Below are positions 26,701-39,728 of a DNA stretch of 64,000 nucleotides, in pieces; position 1 is the stretch's first letter; every line of letters starts with the position of its first letter. The position numbers and the translations under genes are program-made. The stretch comes from Trichoplusia ni. Lineage: Eukaryota > Arthropoda > Insecta > Lepidoptera > Noctuidae. Where the stretch lies: the NCBI RefSeq assembly GCF_003590095.1, contig NC_039478.1, forward strand, positions 13,702,001 to 13,766,000, given 5' to 3'. The notes under the pieces were generated by a model. That model was not told where the DNA came from and searched no databases. It saw nothing but the letters and a program-made list of their open reading frames with translations.

Positions 26701-28501
26701 ACTTATAGAAATGATTCTTTATTTCTATGTCCGTCATTTAGTGTTATGAATAAATTAATGGAACCGTATTTTCTTAGATGTAATGTAAATATAAATTCTA
26801 AAAAATATATAATGGCACTTGCGCGTGACGTCTTTTCTGTCTATGAAGTTATTACGTCAGAGGCTCCTGTCCTAAACTTTGAAGCAGTTAATCTTTGTCA
26901 CTTCGTATGGTTTAGGTAAATATAGACAAAAAATAATGTAAAAGATTTTTCATTATCTTTAGGAAAGACAAAAAGGTGTTTTGCCCCTCATTATCCCTAT
27001 TGTTACATTATCTAAGTTGCAAGTACATCTATTTACCCGCTGACAGATATCAGTGCCTTGTAAAACTGCTTGACAACGACTATCACAGTCTTGGCGCGTG
27101 GCGCCATCTCCACGGGTCTCCACTTTATTTTTAGCTTTTGTCAAAGAAAAACATGAAGTTTTTTCGATCATCGAATAACAGATAAGTTTTTAACTAACTG
27201 GATGGAACATCCGTGTTTATACTGAAGGAATCATCTTTCTGTTAGTTTATTGTAGTAGTATATATAGTAGTATTGTGTAGTTAAGGAAAATCTTTACATA
27301 TACATAAATGAATTACCATATTTTTTAAATTTGTATGCACCAAGCATACTGTGACAAGAACCTACTAAACATATATTTTAATCTGTTTATTTTTCCTTCA
27401 AATATAATTAGACTCTGCGAAGACTTGGGGAAAATTGTAATCGTCTATTCGCAACTCAGTTCACGAAATTTAATTGTCACAATATAAGAAGGACAGCCCA
27501 CAGATAGCGTAGTAGAGCAATGCCCTGAACAATAAGGCGTCTGTTGTCGCTCTTTTACCAAATTCATGTTATCTACTCTACTTAAACTTAGAGCCAGAAA
27601 AAACGAATAGAATACTTTTAGGTGCAAGCAGTCTCAGCAGTTAGTTGGCATAACATTTTGGCATTTACAAAATATACGTACCTACTTATATATTTAAAAC
27701 GAATATACCCTAGAAAATCTAATATCGTCGAGACGTATCGAGTATAAATCAGATTTACTTAAGTAGAGTATTGTCATGAGTCAAAGTGCTCTAGCTAAAT
27801 TGATAATTTATGGCAAAGGTCGTCCTATTTTTAAAGAGGTATCAAACAAACAACTCGTTAGGGGCGGTTTCTCGTATTATCTAGAATAATCCGATATTTT
27901 AATGAGACAAAAATGGGTTCTTTTTTAATTAATAATTTCTATACATCATTATTTCAAATCATTTATCAGTTATGTTTATTTGATCCGAGGGCAATGTCCC
28001 TTCATTATTTATGCCATTTTAAAATAATCTCTGTCATTCATAAATGTAACTGGCCATTTGCAGTACTTACATGTGTGAAGACATTACGTGTTATTACAAT
28101 AATAAATCATTGAACCGTGTATAGGAAGAGCTCTATAACGACGGTACTAGGACTTAGTACGTATAGTTATATCCTCCTCTGCCAATGCATTATCAATGAA
28201 ACCGTGTCTATCGTGGTCTCAACGTAACATAATATGATTTATGAAGCACATTGTAGTGAATAGGGTATTTAGCTAAAAATTGAATACGTATTTCTATTTA
28301 ACCAATTAATTTAAAAGTTAGGAAAATTAAAAACTCTTAAGATGATGAAATTAATGGTAGTGGGGGCTAGTAACATCGCCTGCTGGTGGTGAAAAGCGTA
28401 CTAGTAAGTGTAATGTTTTTGTTTGCAAGATAAAAGAAATAATTCAATATATTCACGTGATCCTATTCGTAAAGTTCATCAGTGACCTGACATTGTTTCA
28501 G
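23723..28501. other. Gene-poor intergenic DNA after the transporter
   Basis: AT-rich, with repeat scraps. For example, 25690-25760 contains CTACGTAGCAAGAGTAGCAAATGCTACG, a common lepidopteran repeat phrase. The transporter's 3' UTR must be in the first part, but no unambiguous poly(A) signal could be chosen. A 9-bp-arm hairpin lies at 26422-26443. No exon with splice and coding support was found. Confidence 0.45.
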
Positions 28502-28698
28502 GCTGGAGATACCGGTTGCCTGGCGACAATGAATATTTTTTGATGTCAGAGGTTAATAAGCCAGTGACTCTACCAAACACCAGTTATAACCACATTCTAA
28601 ATAGGCATGAAAGATTTCCTAACTTACAAGCAGTTTTGCAGCAACTTGTACTTAGCTCCAAACAAAAGAAAAATCAAAATATTAAACTCTGCTGCTGA
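28502..28698 (+). CDS. Possible isolated terminal exon or ORF remnant, unrecognised
   Basis: A good splice acceptor (CATTGTTTCAG, ending 28501) is followed by an open frame of about 65 codons. The frame begins after two acceptor-side bases with WRYRLPGDNEYFLMSE and ends at TGA (28696-28698). It is richer in polar residues and less AT-skewed than its surroundings. It matches no family I recognise, and there is no upstream exon or poly(A) signal. It could be a gene remnant or a chance frame. Confidence 0.2.
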
Positions 28699-30481
28699 TA
28701 AGATCCGTCTGTATGTTTGTTTGAAAATTGTATTTTCAATTAAAAAAAGAAATACTTGAAAAGGGCGTCTCTACTTAGGTATTCGCGGAAAAAATCACAT
28801 TATGGCGTTCCCACTCTCAGTTTTCTGTATATAAATTACGCACAGGAATTTAATTTTTGGCAGATTGCTTTAACTTCGGCCTTGTCACACTGTGGTCTTA
28901 TTAAAACTTCATGTTTTCGACGATTTCATATTTTAATTAAATCCAGTATACAAACAACATAGTTAATTGATGTTTGTGTCTGACAACATTTACAGTTAAA
29001 TACCTATTTATCAATATCAGATGGATGGCCCTTGAACAATCTCGATCAGTAGTCTCGGGTTAGCGGTCTCTTGCCCTTGTCGTTCGTATGAACTTAGAGT
29101 AAAATACACCTTCCATATAAGTTTGCCACATTGTCTTCTCTGAGTAACCTGAACAGTAATTTTCAATATTTACTCTAATAGTCGTTGCCAACTACATCAG
29201 TGTTTGTGATGGTGCGCGTTAAATATGTCTAAGTTTGTCAAATATTAAACCAGTATTTGAATAGGTATAATAATCTCTGAATATGAGGTGGTCTCTGGAT
29301 AATTTGACCTTAAAATGTACCTAGATACGTGACTCTGTTTTTCATAAGGCAGAATAAACGGGCCGTTTACCTTGTGCTTCTCGCGGATCTGTCGGTCCAA
29401 ACTGAATGTCAAATGCCTGAAGAAAATGTTCGCAAAAGCAGATTATCATATCCAGCTGAAACTAATGTTGCGTAAATTAGTGACGTTTGTGTACGTGATT
29501 AATTACAGGATTGAGAGTCGTATAAAATGACCCTTGACTTATGTATCTGAATCGTTTAGGTACACTTTCGGCTGTATAGTACAACACTAGATAATTAACT
29601 ATATTGTAACTTTTTAAGAGTCGCTACGGTGTATATTGTATGTTACGAATTAGCACACATTAAATGAGTCAGAATCGTGTCTAACTATGATTTCTTTTGT
29701 TGAATTAGACTTTAAACTAGGAAGTCAAGCCGCTGTCGCACACAGAGCCAAATATGGGATAAAATGTGACTCCTAAGCGCCTGTAGATAGTAAGCATGTG
29801 TCACGTGTATGACGGATGACGTCCAATTAAAGAAATAAAGGCGATTTTTTTAAGTTTCTTTGTTCTGATTCACTACTCTACAAATAATTCACGGGGAAAC
29901 CATCTATGACACTACGAGTACATGACTATGACCTTGATTTCTTCGCCTAGTGATAGGACCGAACTACGAATTTGACCTCTGTACCTGAACTTCAAATCTT
30001 TAACATCCGCTGTGCAAGTTGTGTGATTTATTACCGCTATCAATTCTATCAGCTTTGATTTATGATTACACTTTCTTTAGTGCAATAAATTATAGTATTT
30101 TATGATACTGTTCCCTTAGAGGATGTACCTAAATATTCTTGTTCAGGAGTTGATACTTTTATTTAATGCAGTGCACGATACATGAAGTGCATGTGTATAT
30201 TGTCAATTAAATAGGCTGTAGACATTTGAACTATGTGTTTAGTGTCGATAATAGAGCAATTAAGTACACTGTGTTTCTAATTTAATTGACATCTTAGTAC
30301 ATACTGTACCCAGTTATCAGTGACTATATCTATTTAGTTGTCGAGCTACAGCAAGACCTAGTCTATGAATACTGGAATGTCTCAGACTAGGTATACGTAT
30401 TTTTAAATACAAAAATCTTACTATTTGGATGATGATTGATAGTGTAAAATAAAATTAAAACAAACAAAACCATTTTAAATA

Positions 30482-30487
30482 TTTATT
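30482..30487 (-). terminator. Poly(A) signal AATAAA for the 103-residue gene
   Basis: TTTATT on the plus strand is AATAAA on the minus strand. It lies about 170 bases after the stop codon at 30659. Confidence 0.5.
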
Positions 30488-30658
30488 CATTAACATAAGC
30501 AGTAATAAACATTATGATATCACAATTAGGGTGCTTGCATGGAGCAAAGCAACGGAAGCTCGGTCGTCTGGCGGGTTCTACCGACGCGCGCTTTGAAAGG
30601 TTTGTATCCCGTGATGAAAACTCAAGTGTTGTGACCAACACATTCGCACGGCACTGGA

Positions 30659-30970
30659 CTATCTCTTGCGACGACGAGTGCGGGACCGCTGTGATGAACG
30701 TGAGCTCCACTCCAGGCTCAGGTCACTTGAAGAAGGCGGCGTCTCCGGGAACTGGGCGTCTGACGTCCACCGACACGAGGCACACGCTGACTTCGGCGTT
30801 TCGGGAACTTTTCCAGTACCAGGCTTCCCATTAGGGCTGTACGACTCCAAGATATGCTTGTACGCGCAGTCTACCGGTTCAGGACTCCGGCCACGAGCTG
30901 CACACAAACGGGCTCGCACGCAAGCCGTGCAGTATCCACAACTGTCTTCGCGAAGAGCACTGCGAACCAT
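30659..30970 (-). CDS. Unrecognised intronless gene, 103-residue Cys/Ser/Arg-rich protein
   Basis: The start ATG is at 30970, in context TTCAAAATGG, and the stop TAG is at 30661-30659. The frame is GC-rich at third positions, unlike the AT-rich flanks. The N-terminal part has C11, C14, C17 and C23 (CGYCTAC...C), then C35. C63 and C66 form a CxxC followed by W68. Three Thr-Pro sites (T58-P59, T77-P78 and nearby) flank a Ser-rich stretch, and the last residues are strongly basic (RTRRRKR), which may act as a nuclear signal. There is no signal peptide or membrane segment. A TATA/initiator pair lies upstream and a poly(A) signal downstream, so this looks like a compact inducible-type gene. I cannot assign a family. 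Two open frames on the opposite strand are shadows of the high GC. Confidence 0.55.
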   Translation of the reverse strand: MVRSALREDSCGYCTACVRARLCAARGRSPEPVDCAYKHILESYSPNGKPGTGKVPETPKSACASCRWTSDAQFPETPPSSSDLSLEWSSRSSQRSRTRRRKR

Positions 30971-31010
30971 TTTGAATGAAATGGTGTGAATAAGGTGACG
31001 CACTTTTAGG

Positions 31011-31040
31011 ACTGAAGCCAGTTGTCAGTGTGCGTTTATA
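31011..31040 (-). promoter_or_regulatory. TATA box plus TCAGT initiator
   Basis: On the minus strand TATAAA occupies 31040-31035 and TCAGT 31015-31011. The initiator A (31013) is 27 bases from the first T of the TATA box, the standard arthropod spacing. Transcription from here gives a 5' leader of about 43 bases before the ATG at 30970. A CpG-rich stretch lies just upstream (31045-31125). Confidence 0.6.
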
Positions 31041-31125
31041 TTTATGCGCGAGTCGAGCGTCGCGCACGCGCCTCCTTGATAACCCCGGCACCGGCGCCAG
31101 CGTTGCCGCCCGCGCTAACTGCGGT

Positions 31126-34100
31126 TGTGACAGAAAAATCCCAATAAATTATTACTAATCGCAATCAACAACAGTACCGGTTCATTATGAACGTCTACGG
31201 ATAATTATCTAAGAAATGTAATAAAATACAACAGTGAATAGACACTAAAGTGTATTACATACTATCTAATGACAGTACCTATACCTACTGTCAACGTGAC
31301 TGATCGCCTTTGTTTCCAGTCATTTCTTTACCGCGGACCACAGTAGGATGCAATTATTTTGCCGCCTTATAACTTTCGCAGTGTTAAAGCAAACTCATTA
31401 GGAATTTCCTAGAAGCTAAATTCCGTCAAAATTTTTAGAAATATATTACAAAGCTACTAGAACTTTCATTCAAATATCTATAGCCGTAGTGGTCTCGTCG
31501 TATCGTGTGCGGCACTAGTAAGTAGATAGTAAATAATCATGCAGTAGTAAGCACCTAGTAGCCATCAAATAATAAGTTATTACTGCACATGGCAGTGCGC
31601 GGGGAGATAACACCAAGCTTCTTACATCAATAAGTAGGTAATTTATTTAAGTGTGATAGCCTAGGACTGCAAATACAATTGTCGTAAAGTAACATTGAAA
31701 GCTCAGAGACCGATGACAGAAACAAGTTACGAAGACCTATAAATTGATATTGATATCATTTAATTACCTGGTATATCTTACTACTTACTCTTACCTTATT
31801 ACGTGGCTACTGCCTAAGGATCTACAAGTAGGTACGTAGTCTTCTCGGGTAGGTACGTCCCTACCTAAGTATGTACCTATATAGAATTAAGAATCTAAAG
31901 TAATCCAAAAACGTAGTTTGACATAGGTAAGTATATTCCACTTACATACCAATGGATTAAATACTAAAATGCTACAATTAATTATAAATAGGTTGGCAAC
32001 AAGCGAAAAATGTCGTTACGTAGCATAAAACGTACTTGCACCCATAACAATAATGGTTATGTAAAATATTATTTATGTAGCTGTTAAATAGCGTTAAACA
32101 GCTAAAAAAACATCTCACGTCACAAACGTCGGTATTTTAAATTAGCATGTCGATAACCATGTATAAAGGTAGGATATTAGGTACATCCTACCAGTAACAT
32201 GGCTAGTTAGATTGTTATAGCATATTCTAGATAAACGCGACAACTTGCTCCACATCTCCGCCGGTTATTACCAGATTGTCATCCTCGTTAGCGATCGGAG
32301 TGCATTGATAAGATGTATACCTACGTAGTTTAATTGTATGAACAAATTAAGCAGTAAGTCGACATTTGATCTATACATTTCTGCCAATTAAACGCAGTAT
32401 TCCTGACACCAAGAAAAAACTGTATAGGTACTTACAAATGGATGAAAACTAGAAAATACAATTAAAAAATACTGTGGTAATTTTTATAAAGAAATTATAT
32501 CACGGAACATCAAAATGACGTTGAATATCTTGCTGTACCGTGATATATTTCCTACTTAGGTAGTTGGTGTTCATATTCTTTTATGATTCAAGAAATGCAT
32601 TCTGGAATCATCCGTACGAAGTTCTGCCTCTTATCAATCGGGCAACATGGTGTAAACAACTCGACTATTTATAAAGTCCTGCAAATAGCTTGACCACTTT
32701 GTGACCCATCCAGGCATATCGGGACTTTTCAAAGCTACAGTCTAGGTCGGTGATGCCACCCACAAAGTTCCTAAAACACTCACTTTTTTATTAGTTCTAA
32801 TCTAAAAACCTTAGTAGTTGAATACAGTTATGTAGGCCTGACCGGGGTCTATATAGTATAGGTAGAGTGGCTTCTTCCTTCCACAACTTCTATAATCATG
32901 CTTTAAGAGGTAATGTTAGGTACATTAATTAACTCTTAACTAATACTTCGGGAGGCGTATTTCCAAATATCAAGGAATTGACACGAATTTATTCTTTGCC
33001 ACTATGTAGGTAGTTGGTTTGGCCTTAACATCAATAATATTATAGTAATGCCATTAGTCAGAACCTGAAACACACTAAAAAACTCTTAAAGGCTCGGGTC
33101 AGGGGGATACATTTGAAGCCTTTTATATGAGATGGAAAAGTCGGTCCTAAATTTAATATAGAAACTGTAATAAACTTCCAAAATTACTTAATTGTTGTTT
33201 ATTATTATGCTACAAAATGATGTAACTGGCATCTGTAATTGCGGCCCATATTCAACACAATATGAGGAAAACTTCAAAAAGCTTGCGTGAGATGTATTCT
33301 TCCTGTTTCATGTTTTGTATCACGCACACATGCGTACGTGGTTTGTAAAATACAAGATGTAGCGGCTAAATAATTAACTTCCTTGATAGTAGACTTACCT
33401 ACATTCAGTAGATCTTGGAATGAGGGTGAGAAGGGTACCTACCACCACTGCCCCGTATCCGGTTCTGCAAGTACCCAGAGAAATATTAGCAAATGTGAAA
33501 CCCCTCGTTTTTATACAAAACATTATTTATCACGATAAGCGGTCAATTACTCCTATATTCGAACATTTGTAACATTAAAATGACATGAATCAGTCATGTT
33601 TATATAATTACTTTTAACGTGCAGCTATCTTAATGCGGGGCAAAGGCCCTTTTTAGAATAAAAAGAAACGAGTATTAGGATGGAAACGTAGCTTCGTTAA
33701 CTAAACCGGGGTGACTCGATAATATTTCTAGATACGTGTGTACCTACGCAAAATCCCAAAAAGGGTTTAACAATTGTGCCTCGTATCTAGAAGATCAAGT
33801 TCTACTCTTGTTTTGATCTGCCCTTCATGAGGAGTTCTTGAAACGAAAATGTAATGAAAAAATACACGTCGGTGGCAGCTGAATCGGGTTTCTTGACGTT
33901 ACGTCTTTTTTCTTTGCCTGTGCTGGTGTTTGCCCACATAACGCCCACTAGGGTCCTCAACCACGGAATAAAATAAGCAACAAAGATTCTCCGAGATACA
34001 TTTATCATGACCAATCGGGAACTATTTTAAAACATCATGCTAGAAAACCACGTTTACGGACACGACCCCTACGATGAATGAATGAGTATCGCTATAGTAC

Positions 34101-34739
34101 CTACATCTATTTATTGAATCAAATTATTTTAAATAATATGACAAGGTGGTTTTTATTATCTATGTACATGTTTTCGTAAATCTGCAAATCCTCATTAAAA
34201 GTTAAATGATTACATAAATTGCTTGTTACCAAGTAATTAATAAAACATAAAAAAAACTTGTTATAACATGCGATTTAAGACAAATTTGTTATTTTAAAGA
34301 TATTGTTATCTGAATGATAAAGCAATAAATTTATACGCAGACAGACATAACAGGAATAATGTACCAGTTGCCAAGCGATAATAATCATATTGGTACAGTT
34401 CTTGGAAAAAACAAAATTAAATTTAGCAACACGGGCAAAAATAACTTTTATCAATTGTAATAATTATTATTTGCACCGAAGATCCATGCTTAAGAGTTCT
34501 TTAGGTAGTTTGTACCGAGAATAAAAACAAAAAAATAATTAAGGCAATCAATTGCCAAACAATATTTAAAAACACACCTACGTGTAATAGACGGCACAAA
34601 TAAAAGCATTTGTTTAAATAAGTATTTATATTTTACACAAATAATTTTACATAGAGAATAATTTAAAGTTTTTAAACATACGATAAAAGTAGCAGTAGTA
34701 TAAAGAAAAGTATGTTCTAAATATATCTAATACGGTAAA
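31126..34739. other. Gene-poor intergenic DNA
   Basis: AT-rich, with many GTAGGTA/TACCTAC words typical of lepidopteran intergenic DNA. No exon, RNA gene or bounded element could be supported. Confidence 0.45.
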
Positions 34740-34745
34740 TTTATT
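34740..34745 (-). terminator. Poly(A) signal AATAAA for ATAD5
   Basis: TTTATT on the plus strand, about 140 bases past the ATAD5 stop codon. Confidence 0.55.
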
Positions 34746-34883
34746 AGCAGAGAATGCTTATGTACCCATACACATAATTGTAAAACGAAACCCAGTAAAC
34801 AATACACTAACAAATTTTACTATAATTAATATTTTACAAGTAGGAAATAGAATAGAGTCGATTTTATCTATCATTCATTAAAA

Positions 34884-37800
34884 CTAGTTGTTTGATTCAG
34901 TTCCTTCACTAGAATGGAGGCTGTCACAGAGGTTATCAAAAGTATCACTTTTACAGAGAACATTCAATGATTTAAGATAGTGACAGAAACGATTGTTTCT
35001 CTTCATGTTGGTGTCATTCTTGGATTTCTCTACCCTGCATATTGAGCGGCAGGAAGGCCAGTAGTCCAGTGCTAGAGACCGCCTATCCAGCACAGACGAC
35101 GTATTTAAATAGCTGGTTAAACTTTTATGCCGCGCCACGATTTTATCCTTTTCTCTGCAACAAAGATTTATTTATTATTTATTTATTTATTAATTAAAGG
35201 CACACCAACAACATATTTACAAATATTATGTATACAATTATTATATTTTTTTATAATGTATACAATTATTATATAAGATTTAAAACATTGTTAGAAATTT
35301 AAAGTGTAAGCAATCTTGATGAATTGGTCAATGTTAATTTCTTCTTATATCCTACACTTAGCCCATGGCTTAAATAACATTTGCACATTTCGTATCATTA
35401 TGTAAGCATTTGCTCTTGCAAAAGACATATACAGTATCACAATTTTTATTAATGACGACACGGACCGTCGCGCTTCGCGCCTCGATTTGACTGAGCCCTA
35501 ATCAAACAAGTACACTATTTTAATAATTTGATGTGAGTTTATTTAAACTTTTGGAAATAAGTAAATAAATTATTGATTCTATGTATTTAAATTTATATAA
35601 ATTATTCTTCTTGTTTTAGTGCCGATCATCATTGGTCAAAGGAAAATATTGTTTACACGTTTTTCTTCTTCGAAATGAGAAGCTACTTAGGTTTAGCGAA
35701 TTAATGTGAAAAGGGCTTATGACGTTATTAACCGATAACATTAATCAACGAAAATGTGTGTAAATTATATTCTTATAGCAATAAAAATTACGGACTACTA
35801 AAATCACGCGATTATTTAATCTCCTTATTGACGCTGCGACACGTGTGCATCAATACATTTTTGGATGGATATTTGTCCCACGCAGATATTGAACGAACTG
35901 CATGTGTGCGTAGACGCAATTGGCGTGATAGGGGTCACCCCAATAAACACTTCTAAAAATAACTTAAGCTACTAACAACACTATTTTAAATTCTGAACAC
36001 TTTTCTGCTATTGTGTATATAAATAATATTTTTATGAAATTCAATAACAATTTCATAAAATGTATTTACTAAAAACCAAAAATTACCTTTGCAAATTCAT
36101 CCCTGGCAAACTGAGCTCTATTTTCCCATCACATCCCAAAACAGTTTGTGCAGCAACAATAGAACTGGTTACTAAATGGTGACAAATTTCGTCGGTAGTT
36201 TCATATTCCTTCTTATAATAGTCCCAGTTTTCTCTCTCTGACACACTGTGCTCTTCAGGGCAGTACCAAGGCTTTGACGTTAAATTAGAGTTCAAATCAG
36301 GATTCTTGTGACTGATATAATCAGCTAGTGAAAAAGAATCTACTGCATTGGCCATTGCTTCAAGCTCTGAACAAATGTTTTTGCTTTGAATTCTATCATT
36401 TGGTTTATTTATAATGTTGCGAAGATTAGGCTGTGATGTCAGAAGATGTGGTAGACTCCACCAAATGTTAAAAAGCTGCACAGGATAAAAGAAAGTTAAT
36501 AGATTTGAATGCTTAGAAACAAAATCAGTCCAAATGGTATCTGTTTTACTATCCATGTTGAAGTTGTTGCTAACAACTGGTGTTTTGTCTTCTGAATAAT
36601 CATTATCTGCCCATGAAATGCATGAGCCCTCTTCATCAATATGAGGTCTATAAAAATCAACACTTTGAGAAACTGTTTCCTCATCTGATTTATTACTATG
36701 TACATAGAAGGGTGTGTAGAACTGTAAATAATTGATAGTCTTTCTAATATCTCCTTTAAAAAAACTTAAAAATTGGGCTCCTGCCCCCGGCCAACACACC
36801 CCACTATCAGCTAAGCACATAATGTCAAGCCATGTGCCAAGCATCCTAGGTAATAATGGACACATCCTTAATATTTTCCCATTCTGTAAAAATCTTTGTA
36901 AATGGGGGCACACAGTGGATGAAGTGATCAATATTACAGGTCTTTTGGAACACTGTACTAACTGCACAATAGCAGAGGAAAATCCATCATCCTGCTCAAA
37001 TACTATGTCTGCATCATCAATTAGAATCAGAGATGAGTCAGTTCTTGTACTCTCTTGACTTGGTGGTGTGTTACTTGAAACATCACACTTTACTACTCTC
37101 TTTATTTTCTCATTCTCCACAATTTTTTTTGGCCTTCCTCGTTTTTTATTTGTTTTAATAACTTCAATTTGGCTTTTTTCCTGTGACTTTTGGCTGTTGT
37201 CAATATTTGCAGAGCCTCTATTTACCTTGTGTGACTGTGTTGCCTCCTGAAGGTCTTGTAACATTATTTTGCCAGTCCGTTTACTACTGGCATTAACTTC
37301 TATAACTTTCATAGCTAACTCTGCAGCTACTGCATACACACTTGCAGTTTTTCCACAGCCTGTGGGGCCAGTCAGTATAAGTAGATTATTCATGGTTTTC
37401 ATACTATCCCGACTATCTGTATCAGATTGATAATAGTCTGATGAATCTGATCCAGCTTTAGGCTTACTTTTAGATTTTTGCTTCAATTCATTTTCAGTCC
37501 ATAATATCAACCATTTCCTTAACTCTTTAATACTTTCAAAATTACCTATTATCTGTTTAGTTGACATAGCTTTATATTTGTCAGTCCAATTCAATCTATC
37601 TGGGCTGTCATTGATAACATCAACTATATCATTTAAAATTTCAATACTGTTATCTAAATCTACATTATTACAGTCTTTCAACTCTCCTGTGCCTTTACCC
37701 TTCAAATAACGATATGTTCTATACACTGGGAACTTTGGGTGTGATTGTTTTATGCTTTGCAACATACTTTGTGTGCTGCTCCTGCAATTGCTATCTATGA

Positions 37801-39728
37801 CATGCACAGTTGGTTCATCAGTTAGATGAAGTAATTTTTTAAATGCATCATCTTCATATGTTAGAGGTGACAAATCTTCATTAATATCCCTCAAAGGTAT
37901 GAGTAGGTCACATTTTTCAGTGGGTTTACAATTTTGTTGTATATGCACAACAACAGAAAAGCTAGGGTCTTGTGTTTGATAATTCTTCTGCTGATTTATA
38001 ACTCTTTTTAATTTGTCAGGCACACCACTCTGTAAAAACTTTTGTTTTGCTTCTAAAGCAGCTGGATCGATCTGTTTGGGTGCGAAAATGGGAGCTAGTT
38101 TTGATGGTTTTTTTGGCGAATCTGTAGCTTTAACAACCTTTGGTCCCAACTTTAATTTTTGACTTCCCTCACTTAGTTTTAGTGGTTTGGAGACCTCTTC
38201 AGTCTCTTTAACATCTACTACACTTTCAATATGTTTTTTCTTTCTAGGAGTAAAAATATGCAATTCTTCATCTGAGCTTGACATGTATAGATCATCATAA
38301 TCATCTATGTATTTCATTGGTCTTTTGACAGACCTCTTGGGCCGACTTTCATGTTTAAATTCAGACTTTTCCATTTCACTCACATTACAAACAACATTGC
38401 CATTTCGTTTACGTTTCTGTCTGTCACTTTTAACTACTAAATCATTTAAAATAGACTTCTTAAGAGGTTCAACACCTGCAAAACTTTTTTTATTATCATT
38501 TACTAATATTGTAATTACTTCTTTATCAATAACTTCTATAATGTCATCACCATTTTGGTTGCTTGTAACTGAGTTATCATTTTCTTCTGTTATTTGTATT
38601 ATTTCAGAAGTAGATGACTCGCCAATAGAATCTTTTTTAAGACTTAACTTTTTCTTTCCTTTCTTTTTGCCCCTAGGCTGAAGCTTGACCTTTATAATAC
38701 TATCATTGGATTCTTCTGGACAGTCAAAATCCCTTTCAAGCTTTTTGAAATATGAAAGCATACTTTCTTTTTCTTTAAAGATGGAGAAAGCTTATTCAGA
38801 AATTCTTGGTCTTCTTTAGGGAGAAACTTTTTCACAGGACTGTTGTTGACAGGTTCTTCAATAGTATTGAATATATCAACAATTTTAGAGACTTCTTTAC
38901 CTTTTTCAGTACATTATTGTTCATACCTTCAACTTTCTCCGTAACCTCCAGTTCCTGAGCTTTTACTGTCTTTTTATTAGTGTCTTTATTTTCTTTTACT
39001 GATTTTGCATCTTTTAATATCATTGATTTTAGTTTTTCAGCTCGCAAATCCATTTTCTTTTGTATTATCTTGTCCTGATATTCTTCAATTTCCTTATTTC
39101 TTATGGAACCTTTGTCTTCAGCCATTTTTTGGAGAAGCAACTGTCTCTTAGCTTTTAAACTTTTCGTTCCACTTCTTCTATTTCTGTAACATCATCTTTC
39201 TTCTCCTTACCAGGAGAGTTGCTACCAATACTTTTATTTCTAGAATCCATTAACAATTTAAATGCATTTGTCTGTTTCTTATCCTGATTAGTAGGGCTAG
39301 TTATTATTGCATTCTGTTTTCCATTAACATTAGAATGCTTTAAACTTTTACCTATTTTTAAGGTCTCTTTCCTCCTACCCATTTTGAAAAGGTAGTTAGG
39401 TGCAGGTTGATATTCTTCAAAGTCACTTAGAGCTTCGTCTGTATTAGCTGGATCTTTTGAGCTTCTTGGTGACTTGATTATAAGTGCTGAAATAAGAGTT
39501 TTTGACACATCTAAAACATCTTGGTCTTCACACCCATCTTGTCTAAGTTTGTACTTTTTCAGTTTTCGCTTAAGTACTTTATTACATTTGTGTTGTATAT
39601 GTTTTCTTAGCTTTCAGGACATGTCTGTGCTGCTGATTTTTAGCACAATTTACGTGGGAAGTACTAGTTTGTATCGAATTTATATCGTCGATCACTGTGA
39701 CGGACTCCAATGCAACCAAACTTGTCAT
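34884..39728 (-). CDS. ATAD5: ATAD5/Elg1, RFC-like PCNA-unloading AAA+ ATPase (frame-broken 5' part)
   Basis: Nuclear large subunit of the alternative clamp-loader complex with RFC2-5 that removes PCNA from DNA after replication. The body is one exon, 39728-36087, followed by a terminal exon 35154-34884 whose phase fits (AG|A, Arg). The uninterrupted 36087-38761 frame holds Walker A LTGPTGCGKTASVYA (about residue 465 of that frame), the sensor-type stretch VIEVNASSKRTGK, Walker B LILIDDAD (about residue 577) and KRPVILITSS. The N-terminal half is Lys/Ser-rich and disordered, and has LSYFKKLERDF, which resembles a PCNA- or USP1/UAF1-related short motif. Upstream of 38761 the frame continues only if single-base homopolymer differences at about 38768, 38902, 39161 and 39600 are allowed for. 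See the findings. The start at 39728 follows an acceptor-like TTAATTTTCAG. An upstream in-frame ATG at 39767 is possible. Confidence 0.9.
35161..35290. repeat. AT-rich repeat in the last ATAD5 intron
   Basis: Starts with a TTTATTTATTATTTATTTAT run and AAAGGCACACCAACAACA, a common lepidopteran repeat start. It includes ATGTATACAATTATTATAT twice (35229-35247 and 35258-35276), about 30 bases apart. Confidence 0.5.

Noticed and set aside
30514..30989. Two plus-strand frames of about 106 codons
   Set aside because: They overlap the minus-strand 103-codon gene, which alone has a TATA box, initiator and poly(A) signal in register.
38307..38681. 124-codon plus-strand frame within ATAD5
   Set aside because: Antisense shadow of the long ATAD5 exon. 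Leu/Phe/Ser-rich as expected from the reverse of Lys/Glu codons.
38764..38775. Programmed -1 ribosomal frameshift at the A-rich AAAAAG site in ATAD5
   Set aside because: The site is not a full slippery heptamer in frame, and three more breaks of the same kind lie nearby along with three in the neighbouring gene, so consensus error is simpler.
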